28,878 nucleotides of DNA from Chara braunii (Eukaryota > Streptophyta > Charophyceae > Charales > Characeae), in NCBI GenBank assembly GCA_003427395.1, contig BFEA01000554.1, positions 329,343 through 358,220 of the forward strand, written 5' to 3'. Shown here one piece after another: positions 1-11,447 of the stretch. A program made the position numbers and the translations under genes. A model generated the notes under the pieces. It was not told where the DNA came from. It searched no databases and saw only the letters and a list, made by a program, of their open reading frames with translations. Numbering within the stretch: position 1 is the first letter of the stretch; each line of letters opens with the position of its first letter.

Positions 1-52
1 ACTGTTTCGTCGGAGTTTCACCGACTCATCAGGAGGCTGAACCCTCAACAGT
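1..52 (-). ncRNA. Type III hammerhead self-cleaving ribozyme (copy A, intact core)
   Basis: Read on the minus strand, the order is: stem III 3' strand ACUGU (complement of 52-48), cleavage-site U17 (47), stem I hairpin GAGG/CCUC with a 6-nt loop (46-33), core CUGAUGA (32-26), stem II hairpin GUCGG/CCGAC with a 7-nt loop (25-9), GAA (8-6), then A15.1 and CAGU (5-1), which close a 5-bp stem III. The invariant hammerhead core is present, including the G10.1-C11.1 pair and A15.1-U16.1. Stems I and II are looped and stem III is open, which is type III, the topology known from plant retrozymes and viroid-like RNAs. The cleavage triplet is GUU rather than the usual GUC: allowed by the NUH rule but expected to be slower. 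The element continues past the left edge. In the other copies here the next bases would lengthen stem III. Cleavage is predicted between 47 and 46. Activity is inferred, not shown. Confidence 0.85.
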
Positions 53-480
53 CTGCAGAATCCCCTCACTGATTACACTGTAAATGATAATATACCTTAA
101 CCAAAATCAAAGTAGATTATCACTCACCCACACCAGATGGAAAACTTTACAGACTGTCGGTTCACACCCCATCACAAGCCAGCTATATATATATATGAGC
201 GCAGACAGTTAAATTCAAAGTCCGAACCACCAAACATACATGCAATCACATCAAAGATTCAACAAAAAACGTTCATGCACTACACGGGGCCAACTTCAAC
301 CATTCTCTGCACTCACACCCTTTGCTTTTAGTCATACAAGCCTCACTCTTTGTGCAACTCTCAAAATCAAATACTCAGTACTTTTCTTTAAATGACCATT
401 CAAATAAAGTTCGGGCGAAACACAACAAAACAGTCGAAATCACAAGGCTAAAGCCTTTAGGTTGAGTGGCAGAAGTGGAT
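53..480. other. Non-coding, no recognised feature
   Basis: AT-rich sequence with a short (TA)n at about 183-196. I see no conserved coding frame and no RNA gene. Confidence 0.5.
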
Positions 481-517
481 TGGAGTTGAATCGTAAACCG
501 ACGAATCTGCAACTGAC

Positions 518-619
518 CTGTTATCAGTGATAACAGAAGATGATCCTTGTAGGATCAAACTGAATTTAGCCCAAGTCCTTGATCAATCGATCAAGAGGAC
601 CTGTGACACAAGACAGGTC
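518..619 (+). repeat. Run of four consecutive hairpins
   Basis: Four inverted repeats follow one another: CTGTTATCA/TGATAACAG (518-526/528-536), TGATCCT/AGGATCA (541-547/551-557), GTCCTTGATC pairing with 589-600 across a 2-nt bulge (575-584), and GACCTGT/ACAGGTC (598-604/613-619). The last two share 598-600, so they may be alternative folds. A further hairpin lies at 742-777 (CTGAC/GTCAG enclosing a 9-bp stem with one mismatch). This density is unusual and suggests a structured transcript, probably part of the same retroelement-like unit as the hairpin array at 1412-2075. Confidence 0.6.
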
Positions 620-779
620 AATTCCCAAGCTAAATCTATAAGTCCATGGAGAATAATCCCTTTATCACGATCTCACTCAAACCATCCTAATTAACTAAGC
701 CTAAGTCTAGCTCTAAGCAAGTGGCAAAAGAAATGTAAACCCTGACAGAATCTTCTCTATACAGAGTAGATCGTCAGAA

Positions 780-1240
780 TTGCCTCCTGTCAAAACATAA
801 TCTAACTCCTTTAAACTAAGGAAATTTCGGCAGCGCTTCCCGTAGGAAAAGTGTCGTTTCATAATTTATATCATCCCGAATATGAAAACAAAAATAGTCT
901 TCAACTTTTCAAAGTCAAAATTGGTCTAACTCCTTAAATTAGCAAAAATTTGGGCAGCACTCTCTTTAAAAAAGAAGGTTTCCCAGATTTTTACTAAGCC
1001 ATATAAAATTTAGACAAGTTGAATTTTGAAAAGTGAAAGGTTGACTAACTCCTTGAATTTGCAGAAATTTCGGCAGTGCTTCCCGTAGAGAAAGTAGCGT
1101 ACCTAAATTTATACAAAGCCAAGTATAACAAAAGATCCCATAAAACGCGAGAATTGATCTAAGTAAAAAAAAAACTTAGCTCATAAAATTTAGGAATCGA
1201 AACTAACTCCTATAGCTCTAGCATGTGGCGAGCAACTAAA
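780..1240. repeat. ~120-bp tandem repeat with CTAACTCCTT and CGGCAG motifs
   Basis: CTAACTCCTT starts at 802, 926 and 1045, with a weaker fourth copy at 1203. In copies 1 and 3 it is followed by AAATTTCGGCAG, then GCTTCCCGTAG and an A-rich tail; copy 2 is diverged. The bases before each copy (TTTTSAAARGTSAAA-like) are also shared by copies 2 and 3. A related motif, TTCCGGCAGAGCTCCCG, occurs at about 2428. I believe motifs of this kind occur in untranslated parts of plant LTR retrotransposons, but cannot check that here. Confidence 0.6.
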
Positions 1241-1411
1241 ACAACTACCTATCAAACTGAAACTCAAACTAAGTAGTAGCCTCACTCAGTCACATGCATG
1301 CCAAACCACAAAGGTAAGTACTCTCACCATCCCCAAAGTTAAATTTATCAAACAATAATTCATAGTCTTTCAATGATTTATCCCTTTATACCCAACTTAC
1401 ATAGGGCATAA

Positions 1412-2075
1412 AGCTAGACCACCCAAACTTATGGAACATGTCTAGCTCAGCCATGGAATATACACAAACACAGGGCACAACAACTTTTCTCTTCTTTTAG
1501 CATATGACTAGGTCACCCTAGTCGCCCTGAACTGCTTAAATATCTCAACTTTATATACTTATCTACACTTAGTCTTTTGAGGTAGCATATAACTGAACCG
1601 ATTATCTTCAGCTCAAGATTCAGTCTGCCCCTTCGTACCACAAGTTTATTCTTCATTAGTACTCTCTTCAGTTGGTGATAAACTATAGTCAGACCACCCA
1701 AACTTATGGAACCCTGTCTGACTAGCCTGTTCATAAGTAATATAGTAATAAAATATAGCCAAATTATAACCTTATGGTTCCAGCATGTGCGTGGCGTTGG
1801 ACCAAGGCCACCCAAACTTATGCAACATGTCTAGTCCTCAACCTGGTTCATTCTCTTAAAACCAAAGCAGGAAGAGGCTGAACCACCCAAACTTATGGAA
1901 CATGCTCAGACCTCCTCGTTAAGGAACTAAAGAAACTGACAAAAACCCAAAGTAAAGAAGGCGATTAAGTCACCCAAACTTATGGAGCATGCTTGGTCCC
2001 TGAAAAGTCATTAACATTCAGCCCTCACAAGTCAAAGCAACCAGACCACCTAAACTTATGGGAACATGTCTGGTT
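1412..2075 (+). repeat. Array of six covarying hairpins with a conserved loop
   Basis: Six copies share the loop core CCCAAACTTATGG (one copy has CCTAAACTTATGG, one CCCAAACTTATGC), each flanked by a different self-complementary stem: AGCTAGAC/GTCTAGCT (1412-1447), TAGTCAGAC/GTCTGACTA (1686-1724), AGGC/GTCT (1805-1832), GAGGCTGA/TCAGACCTC with one bulge (1874-1914), GATTAAGT/GCTTGGTC (1963-1998) and AACCAGAC/GTCTGGTT (2039-2075). A seventh loop at ~2112 lacks a clear stem. Stem sequences differ but pairing is kept. The 1963 copy pairs only if U·G wobbles are allowed in the + sense; the minus sense would give A·C clashes. The array therefore appears selected as RNA transcribed from the + strand. 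The function is unknown. Confidence 0.7.
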
Positions 2076-2149
2076 CTTCAGGCAATCAAAATAAACATAG
2101 CACTGGACACTCCAAACTTATGGACACTCTCCCAACCCTTGGTTGACCC

Positions 2150-3600
2150 GGTCAGACACACGCAATACTGCCTTCCTCCCATCCTTCCCCCAGATGCAAT
2201 CTCACAATCTGCTTTCAGTGAAACAATGAAACTGAAACTGACATTGCGCATACATTCCTTTACTTAATCTGGTTTGTGTCCTGAAAGTCGAACCAAAAGT
2301 CAAAGTAGGGATACACACAGTATACTCAGTCAAAACATAACAGGGAATGCAGATAGGGTTATACTTGGTTTATAGAAGGAAAGCAACGATTACCTCTCAA
2401 TTCCCTGCCTCCAGAACTCCTCCTGAGTTCCGGCAGAGCTCCCGCAATCGGTGGGTTGACTCCCCATAGAGTCTCGCTGCGGTCCTACGGGTTGCAATCC
2501 CGCCTGCCGCCTTCCTCTCAGAACAGGACTAGACTTAGATCAAGAAGGGCAGAATGAGGGGTTTGAGACTCTCGAGATACAGGAGGGGGACAACTCAACT
2601 CCCAGGAGAGGGCCTTGCAATCTTCAATCGTCTGAGGACCCCGCAATGATGGCCAAAACGCAACTGCAACTTGGTCAACTGAGATCAAACTGCCAATTGT
2701 TGACTTCCCTAGCGCTCCTCCGAGTCTCAGCAATAGCCCCTCCTACAACAATCTCAACCATTTCACAAGCTTGCAACCCCAAATGCGTTAACCATAGGTG
2801 AACTCGAAACCTCGCAGCTTGCCTCCGGCTACTTCACTCAGCGGATGAACAACGCATTTGCCAACAGTCTGGCCTGCACCTCGTAGTTGACCTGTTCTTG
2901 CACAGGCTGATGCGACGAGAGACAAACCAGCTAGCGGACGGATTTGCAGCTCATGCGGTTGTTTCCGCTGCAGCTTCGGTTGATGAGTTGGACCCTACAT
3001 TGACCAGTAGGTAAGTTTTTAACTATGCATCAATTCCCCTGCCTCACCGCTCCAATGGGATAGCGGCGCACGACCAGAAGGCAGGTCTGCAGCCTCGTGA
3101 CCCGTCTCCAACTTCTGCATTCAACAGGTCGAACGAGTCTTCGATCTGTAGGTAGGTCTTCAGTCCTATAGCTAGCCTTACTCTCGTTCCTGTACGCACC
3201 TCCTCCCTCCCTTTCTGCAGTCAAAGTTAAATTACTCTTACGATTGGATATAAACTGTAGTAACGACCACCGGGCATAACGCACAGCCACTTCGCAGTTA
3301 TTAGCCTCCCGACGCTAACTCTGCGAACACTGTTGCTGAGTAACTGCTCTTACTAAAGCAGAGACGTCCGCCAGATCATCGGTCGTCGCTCAACCGTATC
3401 TGCATGGTGGCTGGGCCTTCGAATTCACCTCGTCAGGTACACACATACCTTTCTCTTATCTCTTTTATCTTCGCTCATAACACGAAAAGATGCACACTTT
3501 TGTCAGCCCATCCATATATAGCGCCGACAGCTCCGGAGTGGCTCCTTCAATCGATAGGATTATCCACGCACTGACCAACAGGTAAGTCTCTAACTTCGTC
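2150..3600. other. Non-coding, probable retroelement-derived sequence
   Basis: No credible protein. Near-identical blocks containing the consensus splice-donor string AGGTAAGT occur at about 2998-3022 and 3571-3595 (TGACCARYAGGTAAGTYTYTAACT). This points either to an internal duplication or to decayed exons. Confidence 0.4.
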
Positions 3601-4800
3601 GTCAGCCTGCAGCATCCCCCACAGAAATGGCCGGACGAAATCGAATTAATCTTCCGCTAAAACATGGAAGTGTTCATTGTCAGGCTCCAGCTTCCTTCTG
3701 GGCGCAACTTATGGTACTATCCCCAATCAAACTAACCTCCTACTGCAAAAACCAACACCATCACTACGTTCGCCCGACGTGGAAGCCCCCCCGTAGGCTC
3801 TTTTCTCTCGCCCAATCCCGCCAAAATGACTGGATCTCCATTTCAGTCGTACTCACTCGTTCACCACCTCCACGCGAGTCATTCCTTACTAACCTTTATA
3901 CTTACTAACTTATTCCTCAAACTAACTGCTTATTCGAGGTCGCCCCGGCCTAAAACCCCCGGAGCGAATCCTCCCTCGCTTGCTTCTCTTCCAGATCGAG
4001 CGAGTTTCACGATTTCTCTCCCCCTTTTTCGCTATCTCTGCTTCCACCATCGCTTATCGGGGTCGCTATCCCCGAAAACCTCTGAAACGGTTCCTCACTC
4101 GCTGAAATCCACGCAGAAATGAGTCATCAACACCTTTTTTCCCATCTTCTTCTTCGCCCCCACCATAACTTCACGCGGCCATCTCCTCTCCTACCACCTA
4201 TTCCATCAACCCACCGTCCAAACTGGTGCCACGATCGAACTCGCCAGAGGCTAACACCCCTATTTACTACCTCTTCTTCCCCAAAGGCGTGAAGTATCGT
4301 CAACGATCTCTCATCTTCGCTGCGACCCGGCTCACCCTCTCACTATCTCCATCTCTTCTTTCGAATGCACCGGCGCAAATTTGCGCCTACATTCGTTTTC
4401 ACTTCCTTGTCTTCCTTTGTCCCTGTCTGCGTTCGTTTCCTTGTCGCCCGTCGGCTCCTTGCATGCGATCGCGGCCTCACTTTCCCGTCGACTGCTCACC
4501 CTTCCTACACTGGCCTTACCTCCGGTCGCACCTCATACCGACGGGGCTCCAACCCGTTCTCCCTTTCTACGCTCATTATCCCGCTCACCTGCCTCGCTTT
4601 GTCGGTCTCCCCCGTTGCGCGTTGCATCTTGCTTTCCTTCACTCGGTCCGCTAGCGCCTCAGCACGGCGGCTTACTCAATTGCTCCGACCGGCCCCGAGG
4701 GAGAGCTTGAGAAAAACCAGGCACAGCGAGGTCCGACCTTCCTTTCGCCCCTATGCCTTTGCCCGATAAACGATTTGGGCGATTTGCACTACAGTATCAC
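3600..4800. other. Pyrimidine-rich non-coding stretch
   Basis: Strong C/T bias on the + strand removes stop codons from several frames at once, giving overlapping open frames of 93-142 codons. None shows a recognisable domain or consistent codon use, so I treat them as compositional artefacts. Confidence 0.5.
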
Positions 4801-5987
4801 TGTGCGCCTCCGCAGTGCCCTTCATCCCTTTGTTGTGCCTCGCCCTTCGAAGGGGCTCGGTCCTAATACTACCGACTGACCCTTGGCCGGTACCGCCCGC
4901 CTGCTGTAGTAGGTATCGCACCTGCTAGCTGGCGCGGCTCTCGCATGTTCCCTGGTTGGAGGCTTGAGCGCGAGTGTGGTTGCTACGGGGTTTCCCACGA
5001 ACACAACGTACCCCCACGTGACCTCATCAGACCTAAGTCGTAGGTCATATACATTCAGCATTACCGGCCCTTTTGCCTTAAGAGCAACCACGAACTCACA
5101 CCCTGACTGAGCCGTAGCTTCGTCTGTTGAAACAAAGGAGATGACCTTCAAACCCGATGTCACGTCTAAACCAAAATGAAACAATGAAAAATAAAAAAAT
5201 ATTTTTTAGCGTGCAGACCTACCGAATCGCTTTCAGAACCACCCAGTTGTCGATGTCGTCCTCCGCACGTACGCACGAGTCACCGGTAAGTGCACCAGTT
5301 AAACGACAAAAATATATTTAGTCCTAGTTTAATCAAAAATTAAAAATTTGGTCGGTGCCCACACCGGCTCTTTAGTCATCAAAGATAAAAAGGAATCACG
5401 CATGCCTTAAGTCTACGAGCCCACACACTCTCTACTCTAATCAGCTACTCGGTCAACGTAAACCATAAACTCAACCGCGCCTCGCGCGATATACTTAGAC
5501 TTTAAACCAAAACTATTTTTTGTCGCCTACAAAGACCAGGGCGGATACCCTTGTAAGCGTATTCGCACCGACAACTTACCAGATCATATTAAGCGACGTC
5601 CCCGTCGCTTCGCCAAATCAGAAAGCTATAAATTCATCCAACTCTAAAAAAATGCTGACGAGAAAGGAACCAATCCGATTAGCCGACAGACTCAAGGTTG
5701 AGGCCTCCAACAATCCAAACCCTTATAACTATATGCCGCCAGGGTTCCAACCTGGGTCTCCATTGTCTTGACACTAGGACGCATGTGTACTTGACATACG
5801 TACTACAGCATAAGTCTCAGCGGCCCCTCTCAATTGTCCTCTCCCCTATGTCCTAGACAAACGCCGACTTCTCGTTAAGTGTCTCTAGCCTCTACCATGT
5901 ACGCAGGGCCATAACCAGGGACGCGAGCCCTAACCGAGACCTTTGAAGGCATCCTCTCGCCTTCCTCCCAAAAACTTTCACAGTCAA

Positions 5988-5988
<1 letters not shown>
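4800..5988. other. No recognised gene
   Basis: A 120-codon minus-strand open frame (4822-5184) has no recognisable motif and no neighbouring retrotransposon domain. The rest is mixed-composition intergenic sequence with small hairpins. Confidence 0.4.

Positions 5989-6026
<38 letters not shown>
5989..6026. repeat. (TA)n microsatellite
   Basis: Nineteen uninterrupted TA units. Confidence 0.95.
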
Positions 6027-6029
<3 letters not shown>

Positions 6030-6031
<2 letters not shown>

Positions 6032-8150
6032 CATAAATCTCATCACAGACTCTTCCTGCAGTCTAGTACAGGAAGTTCAGGTCTCCATCTTGGCCCACCG
6101 TAGCCTGGGTGATCGTGCCAGATCTACGACCCACTGCGTTTGTTATTTTAGCGGTAGTGCCCTCGCAGGTTGCGCCACGATAGGTTTTTTCTCCTGATAA
6201 GCATTCAATCAGGACTCCAAAACACTCGACTCTTATCCCACGTCATCCCGAGGCAGGTAAAATCCTCTTGGGTGACCACACCCCTTTAAATCTTTACCCC
6301 TTCTGGCGAGACGTGGGTCCGCTGTTAGGTTGCGCCGATCAGCAGTCAACACTGAGGGTTGCGCCTCAGTGATGCTTGTTATACTCCTAGTTGGGTCTCT
6401 CATAAATGCCCCAAGATTAGCACAAGTGGTTGGAAGGTGTGTCGCAACAATACAGGCCTACTGCGGGACTACGCAAAGGTCTGTCACACATAAAAAACAT
6501 TTACCATCCCTCTGTGGGACACACAGAGAGAACACGACAGCCTCTTCACTATCACAAAACAAAATCACCGCCAGGTCCATAAGGTCGTGGCCCCCTCACT
6601 TGATCAGAGCAAGAAGACCACACATCCCGAAGACATCTCTCAATGAAGTTTTTTGCGACCTTTACAAAAATTTCACCAATGGTCAAACAAAACGTGGTCC
6701 TCCTCGTCAGACTTTATCATCCAAAATCAACTTACCATGCCATTGAATCTATTAACCACCCTTCATACGAAAGAGGTCTCACTCAATAGGTCTCCCAGCC
6801 ATCCCTCTCTCTCTAGGATGAACTTTCATACAAACTTTCATTAAAATATCTTCTCTCTCTGAAGATGAGTCTTCCAATAAGCAAAAAATTGCCTTCTCAC
6901 AAAAGACGTCTCTACCATAAAACAACTCAAACTAAGAGACCAACTTATGGGTCTTCATCACAACTCAACAATAAACATTTGATATTGCAAGCATTCGAGT
7001 CACGAAAACTCATAAATTCCTTAGGATTCTCATACTTTTCACAAAACAGACTGCACTCCCTCTCCTTATACCCGGCCCTATCATCCGTCCGTATGCAAAT
7101 CGCACAAGTATAACGAAGAGTAGACAGTTCACATCCATTCGCATTCATAAAATACACAGTACACGAGATGTTTTTCATACATCGCTCACACAAAGTCATC
7201 ATACATCAGGATAAAACCACACACGTAAGAGTGATTGTGATCGTCGTATACAGAGATATAGTCTTAGATAAAATCTTAGCTCAATATACACTAAGGGGCG
7301 TAATATCCCAACTCAAAAGCGAACCAATATGGTCTTGAATTACATATTACTCACAGAGTTGAACAATCTCAACTCAAACTGGTACTAGTATCACACACAA
7401 AACTTGTCCCCTCTCTAACCAGAGCTAAATCCGGAACAGTCTTGGTCAGGACGTAATCACTCCCCTCAAATGGGAGCAATCCAAGTAACTCAAGACATAT
7501 TTAAGTAATCAAGCAACACAAGGAATTACTCATACACAAGTCTCGCATACTATATTTATAGGTTAGAGGGTCTACCTCACACACACCGAGGTCTCTTCCT
7601 AAGTCTCCCATACCTCTCACATATGTACAATCCTCCTGACCTAAACGCGAAATAGGTCTCATCCTTTCTCCTCTCAACGATAAGACCAGTGGAATAAACC
7701 TTTCTAATAATCTCCTTAAAACCACTCCTTGCTCCATCCACTGGATACATTCCCATGACGCATTTCGAGTCAATTCTAACATACCTCACATATATAATTG
7801 TTCTATTGGGGTCTCTCCCGTCTACAACTCGGGTTATTTTACCGAACCATTATTATGAAACTCACTTGGTAAATTGTCAGACTCCCCTGCTAACCAAAAT
7901 ACGGGATTAAAATCACACAGTCGGTTAGCCTTCTACTCTAACTCTTATGTCCATGCATATACACAAGTCCCGGCAAAGTACAAGGGTATCCTTCTATCGG
8001 TCTGCCGTAGCTCGAACCTTATCCCAATCTACAACCCTTTCGTCTGAATTGTGAGAGCTCGCATAAGCATCAACAACATTGACCAAGCTTCTTAGTCCTT
8101 AGCCACGGGGTAAGAATCTTTGGTCCAGATACATGCTATACACCAACTCG
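6030..8150. other. Non-coding, scattered hairpins
   Basis: No credible coding sequence. Short hairpins include AGACC...GGTCT around 6939-6955, whose loop contains AACTTATG, recalling the loop of the 1.4-2.1 kb array. Others are GAGTTGA/TCAACTC (7356-7375) and CTCCC/GGGAG (7460-7476). The region may be a diverged relative of the structured left part of the window. Confidence 0.35.
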
Positions 8151-8170
8151 CACGTGTACCTTGCATATCC

Positions 8171-8649
8171 TCATTCTCGTACCCTCACTGCGGCCTCTGC
8201 TGCGGCCTCTACCCTTGCATGTCCCCCAAAACACTCCTCTATCAGAAACTCAGGCAGAACGACTCGTAATGGGGCAGAAGGAAGCCCAAATTGATCGGCA
8301 TGCTTGACCTCTACATGGGTCACCACCTGCTTCACTCCTTCATGGACCCTTCCTCTTGCCCATTTTACCTCAGCTCCCTCGCAAGCATACTTTTGTGCCC
8401 AAGTACCAGCTCGACCCCATGCTTGAACCAAAATGAGGACGATGCGTACAGGGTCACCCTCACGATCGCACAATCTTGATCATCATCATGTCCAGACTCA
8501 ATCCAGATGAAAATGCCTTGATCTATCAGCACGCCCCACCAGGAAGAGATATACTCTCCTTCCTTGACTCTCCTCGGCAAGGATACTTCGAGTCCATCTT
8601 CCCTTTTTATGGGTAAGACCATGTTAGGATCTTCCCTTGCATAAGGCAT
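8171..8649 (-). pseudogene. Possible frameshifted ORF remnant, unknown family
   Basis: Two overlapping minus-strand open frames (8365-8649 and 8171-8473) would form one ~155-residue product after a single frame change near 8465-8475. The composition looks protein-like (for example EDGLEVSLPRRVKEGEY, then VRIVLILVQAWGRAGTW). I recognise no domain and cannot exclude chance. If real, it is a decayed transposon or gene fragment. Confidence 0.2.
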
Positions 8650-8699
8650 CCTGAGTTGCCTTCGCTCTGGTCTTGGTTCTGCCCATCACAAAAAACGTC

Positions 8700-11440
8700 C
8701 AGCATAAGTCATCCGTTACCATGTTGACAATCGCGTTATACGATTCCCACTCCTGAAGCCGTAGCCTCAAGTCTGAGGAACATGGTTCCGGCGTGGGTCT
8801 CACTATTTCCTACAAGACAAAATTATAACTTTTTCAAAGCGATCTCTTAGGGGAACAATAACATAGGATTGCAACCTTTTTGGGGGTAGACCTTACATAT
8901 TGACTGTTCCCTGATAAGAACTTGTCCTAAGGAAGTAGTCACTCCATTCACCTCTGAATCCGCATCAGACGTGGATTCTGCGCAATGCTTCTTCCCCTCT
9001 TTGAAGAGCAATTCAAACACACAAATCTTAGTAAACAGTCATAAGTTGATAATAGGACTTGAGACGCTCATACAAATCCTTACAGACTTATAAGTCTAAG
9101 CACATACTTCAAATATTTAGTCCATACAAAAATACGACAGAAAAATTCCCACGAGAAATGAAAGTTGAAAAAATATTTCCTAAAAACAAAAAATCCTTCA
9201 TATTTATAAATTATCATTCCAATGTTCGTCCAATTCTAAAATTTTCAATTTAATTTGACAAGTTTCCGTCTAAATACGAGTTTTCCCTTCCAACTACATC
9301 TATTTGTTCAAAATATAATGAAAGTCTAAACGAGTTTATAAAAATTTATAATTAAATTTTCATCCTACTACAACAAATATCTTCTAATTTGGATTGGATT
9401 AACCTATTTATGACTGGAAATCCTTACTTCGAATGACAGTCAAATTAAAATATTTCATGAACTCGTCCAGACTTTCATTTCATCTCTAGCATGCAGTTCA
9501 AATAAGAAGGGATACCCCATTCTTGGAAGGACAGTTTTCAAATAAGACGGAACATTTTAAAATTGGAATGACATTTTTTCATATGGAATGAAAATTTAAA
9601 ATTTAGAATATAATTTTACTCTAGAATGATTATTTAATTCTGGAAAATTTTTATGTTGTACTCCTGGAAGGGATAGCTATAAAATAACTCCATAGCCTTG
9701 ATGGTCGCTGAGGACCTCTGAAGCGGGCACAATGGGTGACAGACGTCGCAAAGTCATAGCTTTAACGAACGAGTAGGCGACCCCTCCCCAGGTATCCTCA
9801 CAACGGGAAGATGCATTACCATATATATATATATATATTTTGCATGTGGAGAGTAGTTGAGTGAGACTCAATGTATCATTTACATCGAATCTCTTCATGC
9901 CATGATAAAATCTGACTGTCGGACTATTGGTCTGCAAATACCTCACTGTGAAAGAGGGTAAAGACCAGTCCTTTGAAGATGACACTTCTGTGTGTGTGTG
10001 TGTTTTTTTCTTTTCTTTAATTTGCTCCAATCTGTTTGTGGGGAGCTGCACAAGTTGGGAATCGGGCCCAATGTCCCAATTAAGTGATCACGAGGTCGGG
10101 ACAATGTCCCACTTGCACCGTTTAGTTGACGTAACTCAACCAGGCGAAAACCAAAAATGTTCATTTTCATTCGATTGAAAATGAGAAATGCATTTATAAA
10201 TGGCGTGGATACAATTGTTTTTTTTTTTTTTCTTTTCACAATTGGAGTGGCATAAGGGCACTTCCACAATAGAAAATAAAGAGTTGTCAGAATCCCGTAC
10301 GAAAATGGCAAACGAAAGGAGACTTGTACAATTTTTCCAGAAAGAAACGCTTTTGGGGGGAAAAAGAGAGTCGTTGAACGAAAAAAAAAGGTAATCAGGG
10401 AGCGCTCTCAGCGGTACGGTTACTGTGTTTGTGCTAGCGCTTGTTGCTCACGACGGGTATGGTGTGACACAGGGAAGCATCGTTTCTCCGAAGTGAGAAC
10501 TCAGTGTCCAAATTTAGGCCACTTGAGCAAGATGCGAGGCCACCGGGGCTAAGTCCTCAATCACCCATTCATTCCAGATACTTCAAGTTTGGGCAACATT
10601 TGTCGCCTCGCCTTGCAGAATTTCCAACTTCATTTTCACTTTCGGCCATCATTCATTTGACCCTCCCACGAAGGTTGCAAATATGGCGTTGTCTCTACAC
10701 CCAAGAGTTATCCCAAGGTGGGCGCTCTACCTCACGACACGACCTTCCTCTCTAAAGGATCGGTTGGGGCAACCGAAGTTCTCTGTAGCCACAACGTATC
10801 AATGAAACTTCAGGCAACACGCTAAGTCATCGACGGGAGTTCGGGGGCTTTGTACTTCATCCCTTCAGCAGACACGAGTCACTGGTTTTGTTCACCTACC
10901 GTGTCCTCTCTTGAGGCTTGGTTGTAGGCCTTAGAACACATCGGATTCTTGCGTTGTAAATCTCAAGGGACTAAGGTGCGTCTCGATTACATCCAGAGGA
11001 TCTTTGTTTTTGAATAATCTTAGTAATCTCGCTCATATAATCCTTTTATTTTTTTGTGACTTTTTCGATAATTGTCCTTGCAGAAAAGTAACGACTCAAT
11101 AATTCATTGACTGCACCCAAACCACCAGTCTTTCTACGACATTAAGTATATACTAGCACCCTCCTCCTCCGCCATCCGGATAAATGACGTGGGTAAAAAT
11201 GAACGACTGTATTGTTACCATGTAAGTTGTGTCTGACATACGTATCCCCCCACCTAGATCACTTAGTGTAATTCTCACAACTCACTTATAGTTCAAACTC
11301 CTCTTCTCAACACTTTTTCGTATATTCCTGCATCCTATCTCATGAGTGTTTTGTTAACACTTCCCCCCTTCCGCCCTTAACTGAAGTGTTTAATCATTAA
11401 TGTTCACAAGTGGTCAACAACTTGTTGAATCCTCACGGAA
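8700..11440. other. No gene seen; AT-rich sequence with minor repeats
   Basis: Holds AT-rich DNA around 9060-9660, with a loose reiteration of GGAATGA-like segments at ~9505-9660, a (TA)n at 9821-9838, a short (GT)n at ~9989-10004 and A/T homopolymers. No coding or RNA gene is supported. Confidence 0.5.
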
Positions 11441-11447
11441 AGTAATT

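Noticed and set aside
1412-2075. CRISPR-like array interpretation of the regularly repeated CCCAAACTTATGG motif
   Set aside because: Spacing is irregular (about 30-270 nt between copies), the context is eukaryotic and there are no cas genes. The flanking sequences are self-complementary stems, not spacers.
3627-4769. Several overlapping + strand ORFs of 93-142 codons
   Set aside because: Explained by strong pyrimidine bias; no domain and mutually overlapping frames.
4822-5184. 120-codon minus-strand ORF
   Set aside because: No recognised family, no supporting context, no start or splice evidence.
5732-5810. tRNA-like fold on the minus strand (acceptor-like TATGCTG/CGGCATA and a T-arm-like hairpin)
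   Set aside because: The D and anticodon stems cannot form without overlap, the T loop lacks C56, and there is no A box.
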